The notes beneath the pieces are model-generated. The model saw only the letters and a list, made by a program, of their open reading frames with translations, had not been told where the DNA came from and did not search any database. Positions 23,766 through 35,675 of a stretch of 64,000 nucleotides of DNA are shown one piece after another. Source of the stretch: Atherix ibis (taxonomy: Eukaryota; Arthropoda; Insecta; Diptera; Athericidae); the NCBI GenBank assembly GCA_958298945.1, contig OY282609.1, positions 15,234,326-15,298,325 of the forward strand, given 5' to 3'. The position numbers were made by a program, and so were the translations under genes. Each line of letters opens with the position of its first letter. The stretch's first letter is position 1.

Positions 23766-24149
23766 GGATGGAGAGGGAATTTGCGGTGCACGACGACATT
23801 TATTTTTGAACAGTGGACGATTAAGCTGACACAATGGACAATAAATCATTTACAAGTGGTGTTAGTATTTTGTTTAATTGCGGTATAAGTGAATTGGTTA
23901 ATTGGGAGAACATTGAGGATATATCTTTGAATACCAATGACGGAGGGGAAATATAATTCTTACTGGCCAGTGACTTCTGTTTTTTTTTCTAAAATTTTAA
24001 ATTAAGTCACTTATAAATTAATTAATTTATTTGTGTTTATTTACTTCATTTAAGTTTTCTTCTTCTAATACAATATTATTTATCCACACTTTGAGTTTTT
24101 TTTTATATTCACAATAATTAATTCAGTACTGATAATTGGATATTTAACA

Positions 24150-27100
24150 TTCGCTGAAAGTATTAAATAAAAATAAAAATCGTTTTTGAGAAGCTATAAG
24201 TTTTGTATACAAATGTAAATTTACTCGATTTAAAATCTATTTACTTAAATTTCCGGTAAAACACAATATTACATTAAAAAAAATCAAAAATACCAAAAAA
24301 CATAGTCAATTGGCGGTAAAAATATTGAATTGTATTTCATTTCTTGAATCAACCAGAATACCAAGCATCATATTCTTAAATTTTGCGGAGGAAGATAAGA
24401 AAAAGTTGCAAATTTTGGCCGATAATTGTTTGATTAAAAATTTGAACGGCTCTTTTTATATTCATCGAGTTCTTCAACTGGTAATCAGAGTGAAGGTCCA
24501 AAGGAGCAACCAAGATTTTTTTCTTGGTTAGGATAAGACACATAATAAAAATAAATCATTTGAAATCAGCTTAGAATCATATTAAAGTAAGTGAAAAATA
24601 TATTCATGTAGTAGCTCATTGGCCATTTCAAATTATTGCAAAAGGGGATATTTATCGTTATTGCATCAATACTACATTGGCTTTTCATTTTTTCTGATAA
24701 ATTGTTTGAGTTTTGACCATTTAGAAGTCCGAATAATATCAAAATTTATCATTAATATGCCATTCCCACTATATCTCCTAATAAAGCCCTCCAAAGGAGA
24801 TGAACATTTTATTGCCGAACTTTATGAAAGTGTAAGAGAAATTTGTACAAAATATGATGATCAAAAAAATAATCCTTATCAATATAATATAATTAATCAT
24901 GGGAATGTAGTTCTCATACTTATGGATTGTATTACGAAGGTTCGAGAAAATATTGATAGTCCTACTAATATTTCCAAATTTACAAATATAATTCAAGAAA
25001 AACAGTCTCCTGAATTATATTTGCAAAACGACGTGATAAAGACGTTCTTTGAGTTGTTTTGTGATGAAATATTTCAAGGTGGTCTAGTACCCATGTTCGG
25101 AGTTGAGAAAATTCATTACATGAGGTTTATAGCAGAAACTTTTAAAGTTAGCATTTTCGATCTCTGCATGCAAAAACAGCCCCGTGAATTAATTAATTCA
25201 GTATGTACCTGTAAAATTCTTGAATATCTTGAAGAAACATCCAATCTGGATTTGCTCTCCGATTGGGATCCCATATCGCAAATCAAAATTCTTACATTAT
25301 TTTGGATTAAAGTGACTAGTAAACATGGTAGTTCATCTGATCAGACCTCAAAAATTGAGGCAGCTATTGCTAAGTCACTTATGAATGCCAAAATTTATGC
25401 CAGTCCTCCGAATCCCATTGAAGTTTTCAAACGAATCTGGAATGGTGAGGAGATCATGACAATTGTCAGAGCTGATGTCGAGGAAGATGCTAAAAATATT
25501 CTCAAAATTTGTTACAAATTAATACTTACTTTGCCGAGGTCAGTTTCAAATTTAAATTTTCCGAATAATAGTGAATCGTCGCACTATATTAAGAGTGAGT
25601 GTAAATTTGAAAAAAAGATTTTAATGTATTTTCACGAAGTTCAGAGTCAAATTCAAGCCCACTCACAGAACAGTGTATTTGCACATAATGACTATGATGC
25701 TAATAGTCGTTTTCGCCAAAATTTTAAATTTATTTTGCCAGAGATTATTAATAATTACCTAACATTTAATGATATGTCAAGAAAAGCTTATAAAATGGAA
25801 GACCTAAATCCAGATATAATCGAATTCATTGAGTCCTTGGCATCCAATCCAGATTTAGTAAATGTTGCGAAAATCCAATGCAAAATAAATCAATTACGTT
25901 TGTTTAGAAAGGTTGAGGATCGTCAATTTTCAGAAGCCATAATTCTTTTGGAAAATTTGTGTATCGATTATGAAAACAATAAGCCGTTCTATTGTAATTC
26001 ATTAATAAAAATTTTAAAAACTTTCTTGCCTTGTGAAATAAGAAAAGCAATGAACAATGACAAGGACCGTATTGATGCATTTTATTCTCAATCAATGATG
26101 GTTGTTGTGTGTCAGATAATTCCAACGGAATTAGCTGAAAACGATTTTTATGCTGAAGCCTTACAATGGTTGTTAAAAGAAGAAGACTTTTTAAAAGTTA
26201 ATGGTGCTAGCGATCAAGGCCGAGCTTTTTTAAACCTCCAACCGATAAATTTGAGTCTTGATTTTGTAGTAAATACGTTCGAAGAATTTATGCACCAATC
26301 CACCGGTGAAATTTGGTTTGACAAATGTATCTGGAAAAATATTTTTGATATTAAAAATATGTCAGCAAATTCAGACTGTCTTGATGTATTGAGATCGAAG
26401 ATCAATTATTGTGTTGCTGAGAGACCCCATTGTATAATTGAGCATCATTATATAAATACTAATTTGTATCGTTTTCATTTTATAAAACCATTATCATTAG
26501 AAAATAAAAATACGCGTAAATTTCTTGAGATTTTCTTTAAAACAATAAATAATTTACTAACTAGTAACAGTGAAGAAGATTCGGATTTTTTTTTAAATAT
26601 TTTAGAGTTAAATTTTGAAATTATACCAACGCTAGTGTTTGACGATTGGGTCGACATTGTGATTATAAAATTGCGAAGTAAATATGCTAACAATGTGAGA
26701 GATGCAGAGAAAATAATGAGCAAATATTTTGATAGAAAAAATTTTGATTACTCTACTTATTTTTTTATTATTCAAAAAATATTATTGGACCCTTTAAATC
26801 ACACAGATTTTTTGAATATCAAATATTTTGCATCTATAGTTCTTTTACGTTATTGGAGATATAAGGAAAGTCTTGTAAGCAATGAAGAAATGCTAAATAT
26901 TTTACAATCAATTTGCAAATCAATTCAGCAACATGTCACCAGTGACGAAAAAATACATAACAATCTTCCTGAATCATTAGAGTATTTATTGAAACTTCTT
27001 AAAAATAATCCATTTATTCATAATGAGTATTTTGAGATGTGGAAAATTATATTTCAGCATGCTAATGATGGTATGTATAAATATACATTAGATATGTCCA

Positions 27101-27297
27101 CTCCCGAAAACGTCCGAAAAATTGTGAAAGAATTTAAGGCTATTAAGAATGGAACTTCTGATTTTAAAAAATCCGAAAGTAAATTGTGTTTGCCTAAAGA
27201 ATGTTTCGACAAAGTTGAGAGTTTTTTAAAAATATTCGATGACCAATATGAGTTAATTAAGAAATGCTGTTTTAAAAGGTACAATATGATTGTTTAG
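24150..27297 (+). pseudogene. Tandem STAND copy 2: nuclease/NTPase core deleted
   Basis: From about 24,186 a short piece matches the end of the nuclease-like domain (EKL, then YTNVN in place of FCTNLNF). Directly after it, at 24,264, the sequence jumps to the equivalent of copy 1 residue 579, so roughly 410 codons with Walker A, Walker B and the sensor motifs are missing. The winged-helix end reads 'FYIHRVLQLVIRVKVQRS' and stops at 24,531. Frame breaks occur between 24,531 and 24,690, where HWP and ISKF landmarks appear in different frames. From the first ATG at 24,757 the frame is open for 846 codons to 27,297 and aligns throughout with copy 1 and beyond its stop, defining the original C-terminus. 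The open 3' frame could still be translated as a sensor-only protein, but the missing core makes a pseudogene the simpler reading. Confidence 0.8.
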
Positions 27298-27830
27298 TTT
27301 ATAATGTCTTATTGTTAACAAAGAGCAGCAAAGTAAACTTTAAGTACCAAATTTTCAAAATAAAAAATATAACTTATTTTAAGAATGAAGGCAGTAAATA
27401 TGGAATTATCTAAGAATACGACGGTATATCAATGTATCAAATATTTTTGACTTTTTTCAACACATTCGTTGAATTTATTGCTACACATCTTTTAACTACA
27501 TTTGTTTTTTTCTTCAGAATTTTAATTTAATTCATCATAATGCTGCATAAAAAATAGTCTTTATTTCAGAGTAATTATATTCTAGGGGACTGTCTGAAAC
27601 ATCTTAGAAGTTTCTACCATGTAAATATTTTTACTTAGCATATTCTTAAAGTTTTTGTTACAAGAAGTTTCTGTTCCATCATTGTTATATATCTACAATA
27701 AAATATAATTTTTTTAACGATTCCCATTTGCCTGAGTAATTATATTGAATATCTAATCCAGCACTGATTTTATATTTAAAATTATTCATAAAAAAATAAA
27801 TAATCAAACTTTATTAATAAATTTTTATTG
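24264..27830 (+). repeat. Downstream unit of a tandem segmental duplication
   Basis: This segment is a direct repeat of 19,489 to about 23,030: coding sequence, the 3' untranslated region, the polyadenylation signal and a further 100 bases or so of flank align in order. Similarity is high in the coding part and lower but clear in the flank, indicating DNA-level duplication rather than retrotransposition of a processed mRNA. The unit was interrupted by the Jockey fossil at 23.2-23.8 kb. Confidence 0.75.
27697..27702 (+). terminator. Probable polyadenylation signal of STAND copy 2
   Basis: AATAAA in the conserved 3' flank, at the position equivalent to 22,906 in copy 1. Upstream, both copies share the blocks CACATTCGTTGAATT and ATAAGAAGT / ACAAGAAGT. 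Confidence 0.45.
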
Positions 27831-27849
27831 AACAATCTTTTTATAAAAC

Positions 27850-29220
27850 AATTATTTTATAGAAAGTCTTCTTTTTAAAGAAAAGTTTAAAAATAAAATT
27901 AAATAATTTTTTTATGTAAAGTCATCATGATGACTTATTTTTATTTAACTTTTATATAAAATTTTGATTCACGAATAATTTGAATATTTATAGTTGACAA
28001 AGCTCTATTTTTGTATTCACTTAAGTTTAATAGTTTGAATAAAAACTGTATTCGAGAAGCAATTATTGAAAATGTCATCGGAAAGAAGTGAATTTTTTTC
28101 TAAATGAAGCCCAATTAAAGAAGAGCTCATAATTTTTACAATAATTTTTAATGCCAGTGCCAACTTATTTTGAGTTATTTAAATTATTACTAAGAAGTCA
28201 TTAATTAAAAAGATTCAATACATACATACTCAATATTTATGGAAATCTAAGGATAAGAACGAAAATTTGTTGGTAAATTTTTTAGAACGATGAGTTGTTT
28301 ATTTTAGTTCAAAGGCTGTAATCAATCTGAAAGTAGATCATACAAAATATTAAATAACAGTAAAACAATTAGCAAAAGAATTTTCTTTTTAAAGAAAATT
28401 GATATATTTGTTTGTAAAAGTTTTGCCAAAATACTTGCATGTGCTAAAAGATAAGCCTTTAAAATTAAATAATATGAAAAAAGTAGAAAAAATTATCGCA
28501 AAAATTAATAATAAAAAATAAATACTGCTTCCAATATAAAAGTTTTGATATTAAAATTGTATTTTTTTTAATAAACCTGCACTTATGATTAAATAATATG
28601 ATATGAAGACAATTATTATATTCTTCAAATATGTCGATTGTTCATGTTTTGTAGCAATATCGAAAAATTGTAGTCATTTCGAAAATATTATCTGAAATGA
28701 ATGTTAATAAATAATATTTAATTATGCAATAATTTATGAACTTAAATTTTTATAAAGAAAAAGGAAAATAGTTTAAGTATTTTAATGTAATTTCGAAAAT
28801 AACATAGCTATGGAAATATTGTGTTTTAAATTTCATATACTATAAATAAATGATTTTCTTATTAAAATATTATAAAATTTGAAATCAAATTATAAGTACA
28901 ATATATATTTTAAAAAAATTTTGTAAACTCCAAATGAACTATAATAGTGTTAAGATTTATTATTCATATGTTACAATAAATTATAAAATAAATCAAATTT
29001 GAATCCACTTATGAGCACTTTTATTTAAAGAGTATTTCAATTGAAGTGTACATAACTTCAAACTATTGTATCTCGAGAATGTCAAATCAAAATGTCAAAC
29101 CTTCTTAAGCGATTATTTGCCATAGAATCATCTATCCGACACGCATGACATTTTAAGAAATAAAGCACAGCTATCGTCGCTAGGGCTTTACTATAGAAAC
29201 GTGATTCTGTGATCGCATTT
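27850..29220. other. AT-rich gene-free stretch
   Basis: No gene is supportable. A short segment at about 28,030-28,065 (AATAAAAACTGTATTCGAGAAGC) resembles the nuclease-domain end preserved at 24,165-24,200 and may be a third, minimal relic of the STAND family, but it is too short to be sure. Confidence 0.4.
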
Positions 29221-29231
29221 TTTTGGGCAGA

Positions 29232-29239
29232 TATAAAAG
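29232..29239 (+). promoter_or_regulatory. Candidate TATA box
   Basis: TATAAAAG preceded by GGGCAGA, within an unusually GC-balanced 250-bp patch (29,090-29,340), with an initiator-like CTCAGTA about 60 bases downstream and an ATG at 29,338. The ATG frame closes after eight codons, so no gene is identified. It might be the promoter of a lost gene or of a spliced gene whose exons I cannot recognise. Confidence 0.25.
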
Positions 29240-29639
29240 TTTATCAGGTGAAGAAAGTGAAACGCAAACTGACACCAAATCCTTCTCGCAGTGGAAACTC
29301 AGTACGTAAAAGGAAATTGGTGTGTCTGCAGTCAGCATGAATCTAATTTCACAAGACTTTTAAAGTTCAGAAGATTTAAGACCTTACGTATGGTAAGAAA
29401 TAAAATGCGGTTTCAGTTCGATCGTTATTGAGTGCAGGCACAACTAATTTACTCTTCTGCAATTTTTATATCTTACGAATTGTTTATTATTTTTTCAATA
29501 AATTTCCGAGTGTTATTTAAAATTTTGTACTAATATTTTTTTTTAAATATACTATTAAGTAAAGTAACTTTAGTGTTAGTTTTTTGTAACGATTTAAATA
29601 AAAGCCATAAGACCGTTTACTATCTATAATGGACATGGC

Positions 29640-30169
29640 ATCGCCGGATACCCTACTACCGAGGGACTTGCCGATAAGTAAAACTTCCTGTCCTCTCTCT
29701 CTTCAATTGTTACATCTGCTCCTATTTTTTCTAAAAGAAAATACCAACACCAACACCAAAAAAATAACCATCAACACAAACACCAACAACAACAACTAAA
29801 ACGACGAAGAGCACATCCAGAATGCCTATACACAATAGAAATATGGTATTGTTAACAACTCTCTCAACCAAATTTTGATTCACAGCAAAAGATCAGTAAG
29901 CTTTTAAGAACACAAAGACACCACCCGATACACTATTGCCATACCGGGCTCGAGTAAAAAATACGTACTAAAGCATCCAACCAACAGCTATAACAAACAC
30001 AAACAACAATAATATAACTGACAGCAACAACAAGAACAAAGAACTAAAAATCTGCTTCCCAACACTTCCAAATAAAATACAAAAACTGTCCCGACACGAT
30101 TCGAGTGAAGAGCACATCGTCAAAAATTTGACTATAATGTCACCAAAAGCAGGAGAATATTTTATAGAA
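29640..30169. other. CAA/CAC-rich low-complexity stretch
   Basis: Between about 29,745 and 30,060 the plus strand is rich in CAA and ACC triplets (CACCAACAACAACAACTAAAA and similar), quite unlike the T-rich neighbourhood. It precedes the retrotransposon copy at 30.17 kb and may be that element's 5' region. No reading frame is sustained. Confidence 0.4.
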
Positions 30170-31701
30170 CTTCAGTGTTGATTGATCGCCAGCCTCTATC
30201 GAACGTAGAAAATGTTAGAACATTTGTGGGTGCCAACATTGACTCGGATTACTAACCTGTGGGCGCGGTGATCTGAGCCCAAATACCATCTTCGCCGATG
30301 CATAGAATCGAACGAAAGGTTCGAATCAACGCGAATGCCCTGCTAGATGAATGTTTTCGTAGAAGGAATAAACTTGAACTGAATGCAGCAATCAGAAGTA
30401 AAAACAAAAATATATGCGCTGGACACGAAGCAGATATTAAAATAGTCTGCAAAAACCTAAATGTTACTATCATTGGTACAGCCAAAAAAGTACGAGGCCC
30501 CAGTCGCAAAGAGAATCGGAATGGCTGCTTTGCCGAAGATAACAAGCCAGCAACAGAACCAACGAATGCTGCCTGCCGAGTCATGATCCATTCTCAGAGA
30601 ACGCGAGCACGCATAGAGAATTATCTTGAATTACGAAGAACAGAGAAGAGGATTCACTAACAAAAGAAAAAAGCCTGAAAGAACGAACAGCTCTGTGAAA
30701 TCGACGCAAAACTTTGAAAAACCAAAGACGCAAAACTTTTACTTACCTAGCAATACGATGAGACGATTTACACCCCGATTCCCATCATACCGCAGCAAAG
30801 ACAAAGATCTGATTGCCGATCAAATGGATATTTCAAGGCGATGGGTGGAACATTTTGAGGAACTTCTTAACACCAGTGATAACACGAGTTGGAGGTCCCA
30901 CTAACTGAAGAATATATGCTGCCACCACAAAGCATCGAGGAAATGGAAAAGAGATCCATCGATTGAAGTCGCGCGGTGCCGACGGGATGGGCAGCACTGC
31001 TTAAGGACGGGAAAAGGTTGAATGGTCCAAGTATGAGACAGCGTATCAATACCCGACAACTGTCACTTTGGCATTATCCGCCTTATAGTTAAAAAAGTAT
31101 ATATCACCGAATGTAGTAATTATAGAGTTATTACGTTACTGAGTATAATCTATTAGATATTCTTCGTTATCTTACTAAGCAGGATATCCCCATTCCCGCA
31201 AAAAATTATTGACCCATACTACAGAGTCTTCACTCCAAGAAAATTAGCAACATATCAGGTTTGCTCTCTGCGGCAGTTGATCGAAAAAATGCCCAAAGAT
31301 GGTTAACAGATCTGTTCATCGACTTTAAAGCCGCGTATTATGGCGTAGCCATGAGAGAACTCAGCATTGCATAAAAATTGCTTTGACTGACTAGGCTGAT
31401 AGTGACTAGTGTGGAGGAAAATTAAAAGCAGCCGAATCAATTTCAGAGCCATTTTTTTCTCTTTAACCTGGTGCTAGGAAAAGTTATTCGTGACTCAGAA
31501 GTAAGCATAAGGAGTACCATCCTTATTAAGTCTGCTCAGCTTTAGCATATGCCGATGACTTCGACACATTATTCGATGGGTCTTCATCAATATACTCGTA
31601 GAGCCAGCGGCAAAAAGTTTTGGACTGCACCTAAATGAAGGCAAAACAAAGTAGATGGTGGCAGCGTGGACATTGAAGACAAGACCAACCAGCACTAGAT
31701 A

Positions 31702-32879
31702 ACAGTTCGGCTGAAAAGTTTAGAGCGTTCACGTCTAGATGGCGCGTCTTGCAAAAATTATCACAAAGCACCATGCTTCAAATGATTCCTGTCAAAATTT
31801 GACAGCAATCGGTCGATTGGTTCGTGAGATATAGCATTTTGAGTGGAGCAACTTTTGTTATTGAAAAAAAATGCATAAAGATGAATTTCGTGTATTGATA
31901 AAGCATTGCTTTTTGATGAAAAAAAATACAGTGGAAACCAAAGCATGGTTTTACAAACGTTATCCGGACTCTGCTGCAGCTATTTCAACTGTGAAATATT
32001 GGTTTCGTCAATTTCAAACTGGTCGTACGAGCAGAGTTGATGCAGAACGCAGTGGACGCCCAAAAGAGGTGGTGACGGCAGAAAACATCAAAAAAATCCA
32101 CAAAATAATTTTAAATGACCGTAAAGTGAAGTTGAGCGAGATAGCTGAGACTCTGAAGATATCGAAAGAGCGTGTTGGACATATCGTGCATGAATATTTG
32201 AGCATGCGAAAGCTGTGTGCAAAGTGGGTGCCGCGTGAGCTCACTGTGGACCAAAAACAACAACGTGTTGATGATTCTGAGCAGTGTTTGGAGCTGTGCA
32301 AGCGCAATAAACCCGAATTTTTGCGTCGATATGTGACAATGGATGAAACATGGCTCCGTCACTACACTCCAGAGTCCAATCGGCAGGCAAGGTGATGGCG
32401 TCTGTATTTTGGGATGCGCATGGTATAATATTCATTGACTCTCCAGAAGGGACAGACGATGAACAGCGACTATTATATAGCGTTATTGGATCGTTTGAAG
32501 AAAGAAAACGCTAAGAAACGGCCTCATTTGAAAAAGAAAAAAGTGTTGTTTCACCAAGACAATGCACCGAACTCAATGAATTGGGCTACAAATTGCTGCC
32601 CCATCCACCGTATTCTCTAGATCTGGCCCCCAGCGACTTTTTCCTGTTTGCAGACCTCAAGAGAATGCTCGCTGGCAAGAAATTTAAGACCGATGATGAA
32701 ACTGAGGCCTATTTTGAGGCAAAACCGATAGAGTACTATAAAAATGGTATCGAAAAGTTGGAAGATCGCTATAATCGCTGTATCGCCCTCGAAGGCAACT
32801 ATGTTGAATAATAAAAATGAATTTTGCAAAAAAAAAATATTTCTACTGTGTTACGTTCTAAACTTTTCAGCCGAACTGT
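31702..32879 (+). mobile_element. Himar1-like (irritans) mariner with intact terminal repeats
   Basis: Terminal inverted repeats of 27 bp with one mismatch (outer part ACAGTTCGGCTGAAAAGTTT) are flanked by TA duplications at 31,700-31,701 and 32,880-32,881. The element is 1,178 bp, about 100 bp shorter than a full mariner because of internal deletions. It lies inside retrotransposon copy B, so it inserted later than that element. Confidence 0.93.
31871..32811 (+). pseudogene. Himar1-like mariner transposase pseudogene
   Basis: The first 174 codons are open and highly similar to the irritans-subfamily transposase: DEFRVLIKHCFLMKKNTVE, the ERSGRPKEVVTAENIKKIHK linker, 'MRKLCAKWVPREL' and the first catalytic block 'VTMDETWLRHYTPESNRQ'. 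A deletion of about 60 bases then removes the following loop and shifts the frame (stop at 32,395). A small indel occurs near 32,430. A second deletion of about 40 bases follows the second catalytic block 'HQDNAP'. The last block, 'LDLAPSDFFLFADLKRMLAG', and the terminal 'RYNRCIALEGNYVE' are intact. All three catalytic aspartates survive but in different frames, so it is non-autonomous; its ends could in principle be mobilised in trans. Confidence 0.92.
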
Positions 32880-33399
32880 TACATACAGATAGGAGATTAT
32901 AACTTTGAAATAGTTTTCCTATTTGGAGTCTCTTGTCCGCTTTCGAGAGGAGGATTGTTATCACCCAAAAAAACTACACCTTTAAAATGGTGAAAATTCT
33001 GATTGCTAGGAAATATACAATTAAACAAAGTGAGGCAATCAGAGTAGCTAGTTAACGCCCTACTAGACGAAACGTTACAAGTCGAAGTAGCGGTAAATAG
33101 TTGTGTTCGACTAGTCAGTGGAGCACACCGGACTTCCCCGGTAGACTCTATTTTTATTGCAACTGACCAGAACCCTATCATACCCTCTTAACTCCACTCT
33201 ACAATAACCTTTGCTTCACAAATTATCGTCTTCTAAATCTTTGACAAAAATTTATTTGCACCACCTACTCAAAAATAATTTCGAACTCACTTTCCTTTAT
33301 GATCTCTGAGTTGCAAATAGATACATTCACAAGTCTCTATGACACACCCGGATTGAAAACCTCGGATAGAAGCGGGGTTGAGGGTGTCTACAACTCTAA

Positions 33400-34330
33400 A
33401 TAGAAAATAAGGAACTTGTTCTTGTATTGTTGGACGAATTGGATGATTCCACACTTCTGTTCACAGACGCTGCTGTCAATGACCACACTTGTTGGCGGTG
33501 AATATCGCAGGTTCAGGTGTTGAATCCTACCTAATAGAAGTTCCCCTTTACATGGTGTTGAATCTAGCACAGCTGGTGAGACTGTAATCTATCTTCCTAA
33601 AGATCGCAGTGTAAATATTTTTACAGACAATATTTGGAAGCCCTTCTCGCATTATCAAATATTTAAGTGCTTAATGAGATTTTTCGCAATCTAATAAATA
33701 ATAGAAACGTCTAATTGCGTTGGGTTTCATGTCATGCTGATATTCTGCGCAATGAGTTGGCTCTCCACCGATCTGTTCTTATTAAAATTCCAAACTTGCC
33801 AAACCTACTGAACGAATGATATTTAACACCTTTAGACATGCCTAGACAAACAGACCTGTTAAATATTTATGGTATATTAACACATTAGCCAAACACCATA
33901 AAACCAGTCTACTCAACAACGCTTCCGAAACTTCGCAGGTTTCCTATTGGGCACACCGCAATTAGTCATGATTCTCTCTTCGGTAACCAATCTTGCCCTT
34001 CATGCCATGACATGTATTTTAAATGAATATCACTTAACCCAGAATTGTTTTTTGAATAGGACTTTGTCAATTGTGGAGTCACCAAATCCAAAAACTCTTT
34101 TCCCAAGGTCAATCTTTAATTTCTAGAGGTAACTTATGGTATATACTTCGTAAAATTCAACCCCTTCTGATTGCTCCCCCAACTAACTATCGACCAGTTT
34201 CATTAGAAAAGCTGGCAATGCTAACCCACACGTAACATGAAGTTGCCCAATTGCCTCATGGTCGTGGCGCTACAGAATGGCCTCTGGCTCTTGTCTCAGA
34301 TACCTTGCATAAAAAATATATTTAATAATA
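33400..34330 (+). mobile_element. Non-LTR fossil: RNase H and C-terminal region
   Basis: Broken frames give RNase H landmarks: 'FTDAAVNDH' near 33,460, 'NIFTDN' near 33,619, and 'LRWVSCHADILRNELALHRS' near 33,717-33,776 (family reading LRWVPGHADIPGNELAD). These are followed by 'KLRRFPIGHTAISHDSLFG' near 33,930 and a Cys-x2-Cys pair near 33,990-34,010. This is the tail of an I/Outcast/LOA-type element, a separate insertion from copy B. An A-rich tail (TTTAATAATAAAAAGAAAA) at about 34,320-34,340 would be its 3' end. Confidence 0.6.
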
Positions 34331-34339
34331 AAAAGAAAA

Positions 34340-35675
34340 ACGAATACAAAAAGTATTCGATTGGTTACCGAAGAGAAAATCCATAAAACGAAATTTTTCT
34401 TGAAGAAAAAACAACTTTAATATAAACTCATTTAATTTAGCTTTTCACAAAAGATACGAGTTTGTACCACGTACTCATATGAGTGGAGCTCTATTGTGGC
34501 AACTGATTCAAAGTTTGATAAAAAGTTTTGATACTTAGATGGAGGGAAGGATGAATCCAGAAATAATGAAATCCTTTCACGAGTATAACTTCTGCCTTTA
34601 TTTATCCACATTTCAGCTCAACACTTCTACACGGTTAGGTTAATCCTAGTTCTAAGTATTAACAGAGATATCGATGAGCAAACACACGCATACACATATA
34701 TGTATGTATTTATTTACAAACCTACAATATATTTTTTTCATCTTATGAAAAACGATTGCGATTCGATATTGTCTTATAGCAAAATAGTAGAATCGATCTC
34801 AGATATCAATGTTGGCTGTTTATCCTCTAACTCTCGAATGCTCGTGTATCAGCTTACATCCGTTCGATTTACCATTCACGTGTTACTAGTACGAGTACGT
34901 ATCTTCCCGATAAAGAGCTTATTTGAATCTACTGTTTGTGTAAATACATATTTCAGGATAGTGCAAATATCCTTTTTCGAATATGCACTTTATAAGAATG
35001 CAAAAGTATTTATTTGCTATGGTAAAGAAGTCCTTGAAAAGTGACGGGAATCTTTTGCAACAAGAAATAATTTCGGTTAACTTTTTGTTGAGTTGTAGTT
35101 GTATTTTTCGAAACGTAGTCATTTCATTAGGGAATTCTTTGTAATAGGGGATGCGACCGGAGTTAATTACTAATAAGAATATATCTTATATAGGCTCAGT
35201 GTAACTAATTTTTATTAGACCTTGATTTCTAATTAATTATTCGTGCTTGAAATCGAAAGTTTTTTCTCTGTTCATCGATAAATTTGTGGTTTTATCTTAA
35301 GGGTATGAGAAAAGCCAAATTGCAAGGATATTTTCGGTTATTGAAAAAATAAAATATTTCATAAATAATAAATATTTTTCCTATTACTATAAGTAAATTA
35401 GATTAGAATTACTATCAGTTAAGGTATATTTTTTTGTTTGATGTTGATAACTTTGCCTTGCATTAATTTGTGAAATTTTGTTTTGCCAAAACTATAATAT
35501 ATTATCTTTATATGTACATGCACTTAAAATGTAACTGTTTTATTTCTTCATTTGTAAAAATTTCCATAAGAGCAGCTTAATTAAAAGATTTTCTGGATAT
35601 TTTCAACTACAACAGTGTAACAAGCAGCTTCAGATAATAGTATTAGTTAACGTGAAGGGTTATGGGGAATAAATA
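34340..35675. other. Gene-free stretch
   Basis: No supportable gene. A 114-codon ORF at 34,700-35,044 overlaps an antisense ORF and has no recognised motif; the flanking ACACACGCATACACATATATGTATGTATTTATTTAC-type sequence is simple-sequence DNA, not coding. Confidence 0.45.

Larger units (their letters stand above)
30170..32940 (+). mobile_element. Non-LTR retrotransposon fossil (copy B), mariner-interrupted
   Basis: Landmarks in order: the end of an APE endonuclease (VRTFVGANIDSDY, about 30,215-30,255; family reading VRT.RGANIDSDH), a basic linker (ERKVRINANALLDE, then RRRNKLE; 'ATEPTNAACRVMIHSQRTRA' near 30,555-30,612; RRTEKRIH), 'ISRRWVEHFEELLNTSDN' near 30,827-30,880, 'LFIDFKAAYYGVAM' near 31,315-31,355, and the catalytic YADD at 31,548-31,559. 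A Himar1-like mariner sits at 31,702-32,879. Beyond it the frame resumes with IGDYNFEIV, the block expected after YADD in this family. It shares its order of blocks with copy A at 3.4 kb. Frameshifts throughout show it is inactive. Confidence 0.78.

Noticed and set aside
24619..24756. Start of the copy 2 reading frame at a TTG codon
   Set aside because: TTG is not a credible eukaryotic start here, and the homologous HWP block lies in another frame, so the frame begins after a lesion; the first ATG is at 24,757.
34700..35044. 114-codon ORF
   Set aside because: Begins in simple-sequence DNA, overlaps an antisense ORF, and shows no protein family features.
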